Shown here: positions 13,785 to 21,656 of the stretch, one piece after another | Numbering within the stretch: the first letter of the stretch is position 1 | Layout: every line of letters begins with the position of its first letter | Source of the DNA: Chloroflexota bacterium | GTDB lineage: Bacteria; Chloroflexota; UBA11872 | Length of the DNA: 22,525 nucleotides | Direction: 5' to 3' | Assembly: GCA_026707185.1 (NCBI GenBank) | Contig: JAPOXI010000070.1 | Location: forward strand, 1-22,525 | Notes under the pieces: generated by a model | Told to the model about the DNA's origin: nothing | Database searches by the model: none | Seen by the model: the letters and a program-made list of their open reading frames with translations, nothing else | Program-made: the position numbers and the translations under genes

Positions 13785-15149
13785 TCACGGGCTGGACCTG
13801 CGGAGAACGGGCCAAGCGTACGCCGCCAGCAGGGCCGGAACGAACGTGATTAGAGTGAATGAGACAGCGAGGCTGGCGAGTAGTAGGGGCCACTGCCAGC
13901 CCGACGTAAGCAGGTGGCCAATGGCCCTCAACTTGCTCCACGTCGGTTCCCGCGCACCGTAGGCCACGAACTCGAGGTTCTGGTCCGACCACGCTGGGTC
14001 GCCGTTGATCCAGAGGCGGCCGTCGGGGTAGCGGGCCGTCTTGGTCGCGGCGATCCGCAGGTGGGCACCTGGCGCGACCTCTGCCACAAGTTGGAGGGCC
14101 ACGGGGCGCTCAGTGGCTTCGGCGATCGGCGGGAACCGGATCGTCCGCCACTTGAGCTGGCGGCCAGCAGGCAGAGCTATTCGCCCCTCGCGCACCAACC
14201 GTTCACGGTCGCTCGTTTCAACGACCACCATGCGCCAGATCGCAGATCCGGCACCGTGGTTCGGGTCGTCGTTCGACACGTGCACATCAATCGAGGCAAG
14301 TGGCGCGGGCAGCCGGCCAAATCGCTGAAGGACAGATCCTTCGTTGCGAAGGCTCATGTTGAAGACATTGATTCGGGAGGGTTCGCTTACGTCGGCAAGT
14401 GGTGGCCGAAATACAAGGGCAAGGACGCAAGTGCCGACAACAATGACACCGGCGGTTGACGCGCCTGCCAGAGCCGCGGCTCGCCATCGCGCCTGTATGG
14501 GGCGTTGGTGCATCGCAACGGTGGCGCCCATGCCAATCAGGAGCGACCCGCTAACTTCCAACGTCTCTTCAGTCAGCAGGCCGAGAACGAGGCCTCGCCC
14601 AGCCGCAATGAATGGCCACAGCACATACTCGTGCAGCACGACCAGCAGCCAGCAGACAAACCCCAGGCCCACGAGCCAGGGTCGACGGACGTGCGTATCA
14701 CGCGTGAGAAACACCGCCGTTGCCAGCCCAACGGCTACGACCACAACGCACAGCAGCACCAACAGCCACTGCTGGCCAAGGCGATCGATCACCTGCAGCT
14801 GCTCAAACATGCGGCGGGCATTGACCAGGTCCTCAAGGCCGAGGATCGCGGCGATCAGCCCCACGGCGACCCATCCGCCAACTACAAACCCAGGAGCCAG
14901 GCGGCGGCGCTCGACAACTGCGACCCGTCCGGCCAACAGCGCCGTGACCAAGAACACCGCGCCACTCACCGAGTTGGCCAAGTTGCCTTCAAGATCGGCA
15001 TTCAGATGGTGCTGCACAAATGGCTGAGCTGCTCGTGCGCCGGTCGAGACTGCTGCGTAATCGATCAGTCGCCACACCACGACGAGGCCCCACCAGAACG
15101 CGACGGTGCCGAGCACCAGCCAGGCGACAACCTGCGGAGTGCGGCTCAC
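13785..15149 (-). CDS. Large unknown multi-pass membrane protein with extracytoplasmic domain
   Basis: I do not recognise the family. From GTG 15149 the protein has 454 residues. About seven hydrophobic helices fill the first 245 residues (for example VAWLVLGTVAFWWGLVVVW 8-26, WVAVGLIAAILGL, LLVLLCVVVVAVGLATAVFL, GVIVVGTCVLALVF). A predicted extracytoplasmic, strand-rich domain of about 165 residues follows (INVFNMSLRNEGSVLQRFG, IDVHVSNDDPNHG, IALPAGRQLKWRTIRFPPI, WINGDPAWSDQNLEFVAYG). One last helix (LLLASLAVSFTLITFVPALLAAYAW) and a short tail close the protein. The strand-rich part could be a carbohydrate-binding-like sandwich, but that is only an impression. GTG 15149 follows a strong GGAGG site by 6 nt and places helix 1 at the N-terminus, so it is preferred over the frame open to 15248. 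Confidence 0.72.
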   Translation of the reverse strand: MSRTPQVVAWLVLGTVAFWWGLVVVWRLIDYAAVSTGARAAQPFVQHHLNADLEGNLANSVSGAVFLVTALLAGRVAVVERRRLAPGFVVGGWVAVGLIAAILGLEDLVNARRMFEQLQVIDRLGQQWLLVLLCVVVVAVGLATAVFLTRDTHVRRPWLVGLGFVCWLLVVLHEYVLWPFIAAGRGLVLGLLTEETLEVSGSLLIGMGATVAMHQRPIQARWRAAALAGASTAGVIVVGTCVLALVFRPPLADVSEPSRINVFNMSLRNEGSVLQRFGRLPAPLASIDVHVSNDDPNHGAGSAIWRMVVVETSDRERLVREGRIALPAGRQLKWRTIRFPPIAEATERPVALQLVAEVAPGAHLRIAATKTARYPDGRLWINGDPAWSDQNLEFVAYGAREPTWSKLRAIGHLLTSGWQWPLLLASLAVSFTLITFVPALLAAYAWPVLRRSSP

Positions 15150-15222
15150 CCAAAACCTCCGACGTCGCGTCCTCGACAATCGGAGCCTAGCGAAGGGCCT
15201 TGCGCCCCTCATGGCCCGTCCG

Positions 15223-15574
15223 CTAAATGCGCTCCAGACGGGCGGCAACGTCGAAGGTCATCGTTCCGCAGCCATGGAGCCAACACAGCTCGCCTAGCTC
15301 CCGGCGAGCGGCACTCGAACTGCCGGTGCGGGAAAGGATGCCGGTAAACCGTTCGTGCTGGCAGACAACGCCAGGCCGCCACTCTTGGGCGAGGTTTCTG
15401 CCGTCTGGAGTAATGGTCCCGGCACCTGCCAGTTCGTGCCACACGTTCAGCAGCGCGTCTCCAGCAGGACTCCGGTAGTTGATGCTGTCGCTATTGGCGC
15501 CCGTTAACGCCTGGGGACGGTAGGGTCTTCATCCGCGCGCCAATAGCCTCCAGCAGCTCAAACCTCCACTTCGT
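15223..15574 (-). pseudogene. Unrecognised gene remnant with an apparent frameshift
   Basis: A minus-strand frame ending at TAG 15223 reads convincingly like protein: DSINYRSPAGDALLNVWHEL, then AGAGTITPDGRNLAQEWRPG, then VVCQHERFTGILSRTGSSSA, then ELGELCWLHGCGTMTFDVAARLERI. It has no start codon before GTG 15444 and is open up to a TGA near 15528. In the next frame, immediately upstream, EATKWRFELLEAIGARMKTL runs from just after the stop of the flavoprotein gene to a TAG near 15496. The two pieces together look like one gene of about 115 codons broken by a frameshift around 15500-15520, exactly where an 11-bp inverted repeat lies. No family is recognised. Confidence 0.45.
15490..15547. repeat. 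11-bp perfect inverted repeat, 36-nt spacer
   Basis: GCTATTGGCGC (15490-15500) and GCGCCAATAGC (15537-15547) are perfect reverse complements. The pair lies 32 nt beyond the stop of the flavoprotein gene and brackets the site of the apparent frameshift in the gene remnant. It could form a terminator-like hairpin for the flavoprotein mRNA or mark a small insertion or inversion. Confidence 0.45.
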
Positions 15575-15578
15575 CGCT

Positions 15579-18047
15579 TCACGCCTTCATCTTCGTCCCC
15601 TGCGGATCGTACAGAGGTTCTTTTGCAACCGTCGCCTTAAGGCGCTCGCCGAAATACAGGACGTCAACGCTGGTCCCCGGTTCAGCATGGCCCGTAGGCA
15701 GGTAGCCATAGAGGATGCCGCGCCCGACTGAGTGGCCATAGTTCGCGCTCGTCACGTATCCCAGCACACGGTCGCCGTCCATGATCGGTTCCTTGCCCAT
15801 CACCACACGGTCGGAGTCGTCCAGGGTCATGCAGCACAGCCTTCGCGTCGGGCCTTGTGCTCGGACGCTCCTGAGTGCGTTTCTTCCAATGAAGTCGCCT
15901 TTCCGCATTCGCACCGCGAATGCCGTACCGGCCTCATACGGGTTGAACTCCGTGTGGATGTCGTTGCCCCAGAGCCGGTAGCCCTTTTCGAGCCGCAGCG
16001 AATCGAAGGCGCCACCGCCGGCTGCAATCACGCCGAGCGGCTGACCCGCTTCCCACAGAATGTCCCACAGCCGCAGCCCCTGCTCCACAGGCGCATAAAT
16101 CTCCCAGCCCAGCTCACCCGCGTAGGAAATGCGCAGTGCCAGAACTGGGACTTCGCCTATCGTGATCGCTCTTGCTGTCATGTACGGAAACCCAGAGTCG
16201 GATACGTCGTCCTTGCAGATGCCGCTCAGCAGATCGCGCGCCCTCGGCCCCCATAAGCCGACGCAGCACAGCCCTGCCGAGATTTCCGCAACCGCTACCG
16301 ACCCGTCGTCGGGCATGTGCGCCTGGATCCACCCGAGATCGTGATACCCCATCGCGCCCCCCGTTACCACCATGAAGCGCTCCACCCCGAGTCGTGTCAC
16401 CGTCAAGTCGCATTTGATCCCGCCTCGTGGCGTGAGCATGGACGTATAGGTGACGCGGCCGATTGGCTGATCCATCTGATTGCTTGACAGCCGCTGAAGC
16501 GAGGCCAGTGCGCCCGGGCCAGTCACCTCGAACGTGGCGAACGGCGTCAGATCGAACAGCGACACGCGTTCGCGCGTGGCCACGTGCTCAGCCGCGATGG
16601 TCGGCGACCACTCGCGAGCCTCCCAGCCATCTCGCGACTCTCCCGAGACACGCAGTTCATCCAGCAGTCCCAGGTTGGCCTCAAACCATTGGGGGCGTTC
16701 CCAACCCGAGTCTTCGAAGAAAACGGCGCCCAGTTCCTGCTGACGCGGGTAGAAGGGAGACAGCCGCAGGTTCCGAGGACTGGCCAACTGCTGCCGCGGA
16801 TGAATGATGTCGTAGACCTCGCGGTATTGCTGCGCGGCTCGCGCCCGCACGTACGAGCGGTCGAAGGCATGCGCGTGGAACCGCCGTATGTCGCACTCGC
16901 GGAGATCGGTGGTCGACTCACCGTCGACGATCCACTCGGCCACCGCCTTGCCCACACCGCCGGCGTGGGTAATCCAAACCGCCTGCGCCGACCAGAAGCC
17001 AGCGAGGTGCGGCGATTCGCCGAGAACGGGGAATCCGTCCGTCGTGAACGAAAAGAGGCCGTTGAACTTGCGTGTCAACCCTGCGCCTTTCAGGCTGGGC
17101 AGCACCTCACCGGCCGCTGCCAGAGCCTTTTTGAAGTGCGTCGCCGTGAACGGCATTTCGGACGGCGAGCCCGGTGCCTCGTCGTGGTCCAGCAAGTCTT
17201 CGGCGTCCACCAGCAGCGGCTCATGCCGGTACGACCCGATCCCAATGCACTCGCCTTCCTGCCGGAAATAAATCGCCTCGTCCTGGTGGCGCAAGAGCGG
17301 GTGCGCAATCTCCTCGGTCGTGCCGGACAGTTCCGGCAGCGGCGTTGTGACGGCATAGAGATGTTGCGTAGGCGATAGCGGAATCGGGACGCCGGCCATG
17401 CCTCCAACCGCTGGCGCCCAGATGCCGGTGGCCGCAATCACGAGTTCGGTGGCGATGTCGCCACGGGTGGTCCGAACGCCCCGAATTCGTCCCTTGCGGA
17501 TATCGAATCCCGTAACTTTCACGCCACCGTGAAACTGCGCCCCCGCCCGCGCGGCCTCCAACGCCATCGCCTCGGCCGGCCTGGTTGCCTTCGTGTGGAT
17601 ATCGGACGGCACATACAAAGCGCCGAGAATGCGCGCGGATAGCATGGGAAGCAGGTCGCGCGCTTCGCCGGGGCTCAGCAGATGCGCCTCCACGCCCCAG
17701 CTCAAACCATACCCGGCCCTGCGCTTGAGATCGGCCAGTCGTTCCGGAGTCCAGGCCACCTCAAGGCTGCCAACGGTCTTGGCGCATGGACTGCCGTCAA
17801 GTTCTAGACTCGTCCACAAGTCAACGCTATAACGTGCAAAACTCGTCATGGTCTTCGACGGGTTAATTTGAAACACCAGACCTGGCGCGTGTGAGGTCGA
17901 TCCGCCGGTCTCGAAGAGCGGTCCTTGTTCTACGACCACGATGTCTCGCCAGCCGATCTTGGTCAGATGGTATGCCACGCTGCAGCCGGCGATCCCCGCA
18001 CCAATGACGACAGCCCTGGCGTGACTTGGCATCATGTTGATAGCCAC
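15579..18047 (-). CDS. Dimethylglycine/sarcosine dehydrogenase-like flavoprotein with GcvT domain
   Basis: The 822-codon protein is a fusion of a DAO-type FAD oxidoreductase (about 10-400), a linker domain (to about 460) and a GcvT-like folate domain (about 470-815), the layout of dimethylglycine and sarcosine dehydrogenases. FAD-binding GAGIAG lies at 16-21. STSHAPG (50-56) places His53 where these enzymes carry the histidine covalently bound to FAD. NGLFSFTTDGFPVLGESP and the linker segment FYPRQQELGAVFFEDSGWERPQWFE are typical. The folate part has LFDLTPFATFEVTGPGA, SYAGELGWEIYAPVEQG and DSLRLEKGYRLWGNDI. The reaction would oxidatively N-demethylate a methylated glycine or betaine-like substrate and pass formaldehyde to tetrahydrofolate; the exact substrate is open. 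GTG 18047 is the first start; ATG 18035 is equally possible and neither has a good ribosome site. Confidence 0.88.
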   Translation of the reverse strand: MAINMMPSHARAVVIGAGIAGCSVAYHLTKIGWRDIVVVEQGPLFETGGSTSHAPGLVFQINPSKTMTSFARYSVDLWTSLELDGSPCAKTVGSLEVAWTPERLADLKRRAGYGLSWGVEAHLLSPGEARDLLPMLSARILGALYVPSDIHTKATRPAEAMALEAARAGAQFHGGVKVTGFDIRKGRIRGVRTTRGDIATELVIAATGIWAPAVGGMAGVPIPLSPTQHLYAVTTPLPELSGTTEEIAHPLLRHQDEAIYFRQEGECIGIGSYRHEPLLVDAEDLLDHDEAPGSPSEMPFTATHFKKALAAAGEVLPSLKGAGLTRKFNGLFSFTTDGFPVLGESPHLAGFWSAQAVWITHAGGVGKAVAEWIVDGESTTDLRECDIRRFHAHAFDRSYVRARAAQQYREVYDIIHPRQQLASPRNLRLSPFYPRQQELGAVFFEDSGWERPQWFEANLGLLDELRVSGESRDGWEAREWSPTIAAEHVATRERVSLFDLTPFATFEVTGPGALASLQRLSSNQMDQPIGRVTYTSMLTPRGGIKCDLTVTRLGVERFMVVTGGAMGYHDLGWIQAHMPDDGSVAVAEISAGLCCVGLWGPRARDLLSGICKDDVSDSGFPYMTARAITIGEVPVLALRISYAGELGWEIYAPVEQGLRLWDILWEAGQPLGVIAAGGGAFDSLRLEKGYRLWGNDIHTEFNPYEAGTAFAVRMRKGDFIGRNALRSVRAQGPTRRLCCMTLDDSDRVVMGKEPIMDGDRVLGYVTSANYGHSVGRGILYGYLPTGHAEPGTSVDVLYFGERLKATVAKEPLYDPQGTKMKA

Positions 18048-18088
18048 ATCTCAAATGCCGGCTTCTCGGGCCTTGCAAAGCTCTACCG

Positions 18089-18229
18089 CGAGTCAACCTA
18101 ACACAGTGGGATTTGGACGACAAAGCTATCGTTCCTTGTATATGTGAACTCAATGACTACTGGAATGCAAGAGAAATCCTCTCGCAAATAGAACAACTAA
18201 GCGCTGATCAGTACACCCAATTGGAATGA
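18089..18229 (+). other. Coding-like fragment in an AT-richer patch
   Basis: In the 360-bp gap between the flavoprotein and the next gene, G+C drops around 18110-18250. One plus frame ending at TGA 18227-18229 reads VNLTQWDLDDKAIVP, then CELNDYWNAREILSQIEQL, then SADQYTQLE. The helix-like stretch resembles short antitoxin or regulator N-termini, but there is no start codon in frame. It may be a gene remnant or chance. Confidence 0.25.
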
Positions 18230-18407
18230 TTCTTCAAATTCTTCTTCGCCTCTGGGCCAATCTGCACGGTATCGCCGCCTCCGGCTCTTCGTTCGAGACT
18301 CGAGCCCGCGGGTCGCTTCCCGGGGACATCGCTGGTTCTCAGCAGAGGCTTGTGGGCTAGGCGGGTGCTACAAGTCCCCGGCGCTCTGGGTCTAGAATCA
18401 CCAGGCT

Positions 18408-18878
18408 ATGAATGAGTCTTTGATTCTGGGAATCGCCGCCGCCGCGATCGCGGCCGCCGTGGCTGCGGTCGCCAGCCTCTGGATAGGCCGCCAGATGGGA
18501 CGGCAGCCGGCCGTTGAGGATGACTCAGCCGGTCGCATGGCTCGCGACCTGATGGTCGTCAGCGACCTGCTGGCCGACCGGCTGGCCAAAATCTGGCAGT
18601 CGGGCGATGGCCCCGCGCCGGGCATTGGCGACAGCGATGCCGTCTACCACCACGTCCGCGAATCGACGGAGACCATCCTCAAGCAGGCCGGCGCGTCGCC
18701 AAAGACCGCTCTAGCCGTCGGCGCGTTGACAGCCAAGCACGTCAGGCCAGGGCCGATCGCAGGCTCTGACGGCGAACAGCCGCGGCCCGGACCCGCGCGC
18801 TGGTCCGGCGGCCCACCCTCAGCGCGGCCCAATCCCACGCAGCAAGCCAGAGAGACCGAGTCCCCGCCTAGTCGGTGA
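18408..18878 (+). CDS. Hypothetical single-pass membrane protein
   Basis: The 156-residue protein starts with a membrane anchor (SLILGIAAAAIAAAVAAVASLWIG, about 4-27). A charged helical segment follows (DDSAGRMARDLMVVSDLLADRLAKIW, AVYHHVRESTETILKQAG), then a Pro/Gly-rich disordered tail of about 50 residues. No family is recognised. A -10-like TAGAAT at 18393-18398 lies 9 nt before the ATG, which would give an almost leaderless mRNA, but no -35 partner is convincing. The 3' end overlaps the convergent racemase-family gene by 11 bp. It could be a real small protein, or the tail may be antisense noise extended past a shorter true gene. Confidence 0.5.
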   Translation: MNESLILGIAAAAIAAAVAAVASLWIGRQMGRQPAVEDDSAGRMARDLMVVSDLLADRLAKIWQSGDGPAPGIGDSDAVYHHVRESTETILKQAGASPKTALAVGALTAKHVRPGPIAGSDGEQPRPGPARWSGGPPSARPNPTQQARETESPPSR

Positions 18879-19998
18879 CTTCGACCTCGTATTGGGCAAT
18901 GGCGTCTTCGTTCACGCCCACGCCCAGGCCCGGACGCGTAGGCACCGGCAGGTATCCCTCAGCGTCGATTCGCAGCGGCTCGTCCACGATCCCGCCCAGT
19001 TGCTGGTAGTGCTCAACCGTCCGATACGGCTCGTCGAGGATGAACTCCACGTAAGGGCAATTGGGGATACACACGCTCAGCTGCATGTGCGCGGCAATGC
19101 CAAGGCCGGTCACGCCGTGGTGCGGAATGAACAGCCGCCCGGCAAACTCCGCCGCCGCCGCGATCTTGATGAACTGCGACAGGGCCTCACAGCTCGTCGC
19201 CGTGTCGGGCTGCAGGATGTCGTAGGCGCCCACCCGGATCATCTCGACGAAGTCCGCCATGCCAATGTTGCCCTCGCCACCGGCAATCGCAATGTCGGTT
19301 TCCGCCGTGAGGCGCGCGATGGTTGCAAAGTCGTCTCGCGGCAGCGGCTCCTCCAGCCAGTACACGTCGAGCTGCTCCAGTTCACGTGCTTCCGCCAGGG
19401 CGCGATCGAAGTCCCAGGCCGGGCGGTGGTCGCTGGATGACCCGCCCGCCAGGTTGGCGTCCACCATGATCACCATGCGGTCGCCCACGGCGTCCCGCAC
19501 CGCCGATACCAGCGCGATGTCCTCGGCCAGCGTTGGAAACGCCGTCCGAAGCTTGATGGCCGTGAATCCTTGCTCCAGGTAGGCCAGCGCGTCCTCCGCC
19601 CGCTGTTCCGGCGTGGCCGCAACAATGGTGCTGGCGTAGGCCTGCACCCGCGTGTCGCGATAGCCCCACAACCGATGCAAGGGCTGTCCCGCCGCTTTGC
19701 CGATGATGTCGCAGAGCGCCATGTCGACGAGGAACGTTCCGGCCCGCCGCATCACCTCGGCATGCCGTGCCAACGCGTACACGTCCTGGCCGATGAGCTG
19801 GGGCGCCACCACGTCACGATTCGTGATCCCGCTTTGCGGGTCGCCAATGCCCCAGCCGGTCAGCCCCTCGTCCGTCTCCACCTTCACAATCACCGCCCCA
19901 CGCGAATACTCAACCCGGTCCGGCGGTCCCCAGGCACTCACATACGGATGCGGATGCGGGACGTCGACCTGGCGAACGGTGATGTTGGCGATCTTCAT
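18868..19998 (-). CDS. Mandelate racemase / muconate lactonizing enzyme family protein
   Basis: This is a 376-residue enolase-superfamily enzyme. The N-terminal capping domain runs to about 120. The barrel has the acid/base K149-x-R151 (in FTAIKLRTAF), three metal ligands Asp180 (MVDANLA), Glu216 (WLEEPLP) and Glu242 (AGGEGN), and the Asp265 (LQPDTAT)-His293 (FIPHHGVTGLG) dyad. This set is that of the mandelate racemase subgroup, most of whose members dehydrate sugar acids. The spacing from E216 to E242 (26) and from E242 to D265 (23) equals that in mandelate racemase. The extra loop GGSSSDHRPAW after Asp180 may help set specificity. An HpcH/HpaI aldolase upstream on the same strand supports a dehydratase-aldolase sugar-acid route. 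An AGG-type ribosome site precedes ATG 19998. Confidence 0.92.
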   Translation of the reverse strand: MKIANITVRQVDVPHPHPYVSAWGPPDRVEYSRGAVIVKVETDEGLTGWGIGDPQSGITNRDVVAPQLIGQDVYALARHAEVMRRAGTFLVDMALCDIIGKAAGQPLHRLWGYRDTRVQAYASTIVAATPEQRAEDALAYLEQGFTAIKLRTAFPTLAEDIALVSAVRDAVGDRMVIMVDANLAGGSSSDHRPAWDFDRALAEARELEQLDVYWLEEPLPRDDFATIARLTAETDIAIAGGEGNIGMADFVEMIRVGAYDILQPDTATSCEALSQFIKIAAAAEFAGRLFIPHHGVTGLGIAAHMQLSVCIPNCPYVEFILDEPYRTVEHYQQLGGIVDEPLRIDAEGYLPVPTRPGLGVGVNEDAIAQYEVEVTD

Positions 19999-20088
19999 GG
20001 AACGACCTTTTCGATCGGGGCGGCCACGACGCCAGAGGATAGCGGCGACTGAGCCTGACGGATATGTCGAGCGAGGATTGGTGGACTG

Positions 20089-20370
20089 TCAATGTGGTCC
20101 GGCTGCCCTGGCAAGAAGCGGTTTCGAAGTTTGGCCCGCTTCCGCGGCTGCCAAAAATTGAGTCGCGGCGAAATCGGCCCTTTCTTGGTCAAGAGACCTT
20201 AGATCAAGACTCAGAGACAATGACCAGTCAGGATCAACCTCGGCCCCAGCGAAGTTCTTGCCAGAATCTCTCTTGCCCTTCCTTAAGAGTTCTCTCTTGC
20301 GACGCTCGCCGAGAGTCTCGACACCGTGCCGATCGTAAGGATCTTCCGCCAGCGCGTACTGCATTCCCTG
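20089..20370 (-). pseudogene. In-frame continuation of the amber-interrupted membrane protein
   Basis: After the TAG at 20371-20373 the same frame stays open for 93 more codons. It begins with QGMQYALAEDPYDRHGVE, then LGERRKRELLRKGKRDSGK, and ends ...AAEAGQTSKPLLARAAGPH. The first two residues complete the 20-residue repeat that the TAG interrupts, and the rest matches in character the post-repeat tail of the gene at 21081-21656 (Y-A-x-E..., then L-E/G-E-x-K-E-R-L/K-R). It is therefore the former C-terminus of the upstream frame rather than an independent gene, although re-initiation at ATG 20364 cannot be excluded. Confidence 0.5.
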
Positions 20371-20424
20371 CTAGATTCGCAGTTCCTCCTGGCGCCGAGC
20401 TGCTTCGGGAGACACATGCGGACG
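20365..20424 (-). repeat. 20-codon repeat, copy 2 of the last array gene (with TAG)
   Basis: The codons read R-P-H-V-S-P-E-A-A-R-R-Q-E-E-L-R-I-stop-Q-G. Residues 1, 2, 4, 5, 11, 12, 15, 16, 19 and 20 are identical to the other two copies. The TAG is at repeat position 18. Confidence 0.65.
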
Positions 20425-20922
20425 CCTTTTGCTCCCAGCACGAGATTGCTCGACGTCGAGACTGTGCCGCGTATCAGTCGACGCACGGTCATTGGATCTG
20501 GAAGCGACTCCTTGAAATTGCCTGGCCCCGGCTCGTCTCTGACCGGCGTCGCGCCGCCCTTGGCCGACTCGCAGTTCACGCTGTCGCCGAAGGCTTGATT
20601 GCGATACCCGCGGCCTTCCTGAACTCACACCAGTCCCAACACCCAAGACTCGACTGCCACGCTTGTCGCGCGAAACCGCACGCCGTCGAACCCCCAGGTC
20701 TTGTCGTCTCTCTCGTGACGACTTCCATCCTCCGTACCTGCGCTCCGACCGCCTCGCTCGCCTGGCTTTTTCCCGCAGAACTCGACCGAACTCGACGACC
20801 ACCAATAAGGCAAATGCCGACAGCATCACAGCGACCAGTAAACCGCGATCTTCGATGCTTCCGGGCATTAGCCCGATAACCATCAGAATAAGGAGCGCCA
20901 AGAAGAGAATCACATAGGTCAT
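20371..20922 (-). CDS. Unknown membrane protein with Arg-rich repeat tail, cut by an in-frame TAG
   Basis: Last gene of the small membrane-protein array. The 183 residues begin with two hydrophobic helices (MTYVILFLALLILMVIGLM, then GLLVAVMLSAFALLVVVEFG). A long, strongly basic, probably cytoplasmic tail follows. The tail holds two copies of a 20-residue repeat found once in the neighbouring gene (21081-21656): R-P-R/H-V-S-x(3)-x-x-R-Q-x-x-L-R-I/V-x-Q-G. The second copy is broken at its 18th residue by TAG 20371-20373, where the neighbour has Glu. GAGGG lies 7 nt before ATG 20922, a good ribosome site. The N-terminus lacks the Cys-Glu-Leu-Gly-Asp motif of the other array members. No family is recognised. 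Confidence 0.55.
   Translation of the reverse strand: MTYVILFLALLILMVIGLMPGSIEDRGLLVAVMLSAFALLVVVEFGRVLREKARRARRSERRYGGWKSSRERRQDLGVRRRAVSRDKRGSRVLGVGTGVSSGRPRVSQSSLRRQRELRVGQGRRDAGQRRAGARQFQGVASRSNDRASTDTRHSLDVEQSRAGSKRRPHVSPEAARRQEELRI
20557..20616 (-). repeat. 20-codon repeat, copy 1 of the last array gene
   Basis: The codons read R-P-R-V-S-Q-S-S-L-R-R-Q-R-E-L-R-V-G-Q-G. The same ten invariant positions occur as in the other copies, at the same length with no gaps. Confidence 0.65.
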
Positions 20923-21080
20923 CCGGCCACCCTCGGCAGCCTGCGAAAGCTGTTTCTAGCCGAACTCTGGGAGCCAGAGAACGGACTGTCGATGCCCAAG
21001 GCGAGAACGGCTGTACGACTTAGAGCGTCCGCGTGCATTGTAGGGGGACAATGACGCCGCGAGATCTCTTGCTCATTGAG

Positions 21081-21656
21081 CTACTCCAGCACGTCACGAG
21101 ATCTTCGAAAATACCCAGGTAGCCATCGATTTGTCTCGCGCCTCAGTCTCTCTTTCTGCTCCTCTAGCGATTCACTTTGCCCTGGGCGTCTACGTAGCAC
21201 ATGACCTCGGGTAGCGTCAGCCCGGCTTTCTTCAGCGTAATTCCGGCCCTGTTCGATTCGCAGTTGGATCTGGCGCTCCTCTGCTGCCCGCGAGACCCGT
21301 GGACGTGCAGGTCGCCACGCTGACGAGAGCCTGAGGGTTTCTCCTGCGGCGCGCGAGTCCAAGGCCTCGCCCGGCTCTCGCCTGCCTTGCTGTGGACTCG
21401 AAGCGCGCACTAAACCTCGACTGCTCTCCGACTCCCCGCCGATCCCTTTAGAAACTCGCCGCCGCTCACGAGACTCCTCGACTCTCGAAGGAAATTGATC
21501 CCGAATATAGCTAACCGAAAGATAGAAGACTAACGTCGCAATTGAAGTAATTGCCACAATGAACACCAGCACAAGAGCTATAGTCGAAATTACATCCCCG
21601 AGGTCACAGGATCCGCCAACTCCAAAGCACAACCCTCCCCCCGGTTCGCGAGGCAT
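21081..21656 (-). CDS. Unknown membrane protein linking the two array motifs
   Basis: This 191-residue protein carries both hallmarks of the array. Its N-terminus has CFGVGGSCDLGDVIS (10-24), with Cys17-Asp-Leu-Gly-Asp at the same residue numbers as Cys17-Glu-Leu-Gly-Asp in the two small upstream genes, and leads into one or two membrane helices (about 22-51, ALVLVFIVAITSIATLVFYLS). The tail (52-191) is basic and low in hydrophobicity, and contains one copy of the 20-residue repeat (118-137) followed by a charged helix (SLEEQKERLRRETNRW, 163-178). No family is recognised. ATG 21656 lacks a clear ribosome site, but the residue alignment with the other members supports it. The 5' third is AT-richer than the surroundings. 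Confidence 0.55.
   Translation of the reverse strand: MPREPGGGLCFGVGGSCDLGDVISTIALVLVFIVAITSIATLVFYLSVSYIRDQFPSRVEESRERRRVSKGIGGESESSRGLVRASSPQQGRREPGEALDSRAAGETLRLSSAWRPARPRVSRAAEERQIQLRIEQGRNYAEESRADATRGHVLRRRPGQSESLEEQKERLRRETNRWLPGYFRRSRDVLE
21246..21305 (-). repeat. 20-codon repeat, single copy in the linking array gene
   Basis: The codons read R-P-R-V-S-R-A-A-E-E-R-Q-I-Q-L-R-I-E-Q-G. Codons for L-R-I, then E (GAA), C-A-G (Gln) and Gly line up with CTG-CGA-ATC-TAG-CAG-GGA in the interrupted copy at 20365-20424. Confidence 0.65.

Noticed and set aside
20064..20879. 271-codon plus-strand frame across the array
   Set aside because: The sequence is compositionally random with no hydrophobic or motif pattern, and the opposite strand has clear membrane helices, a ribosome site and the 20-residue repeat.
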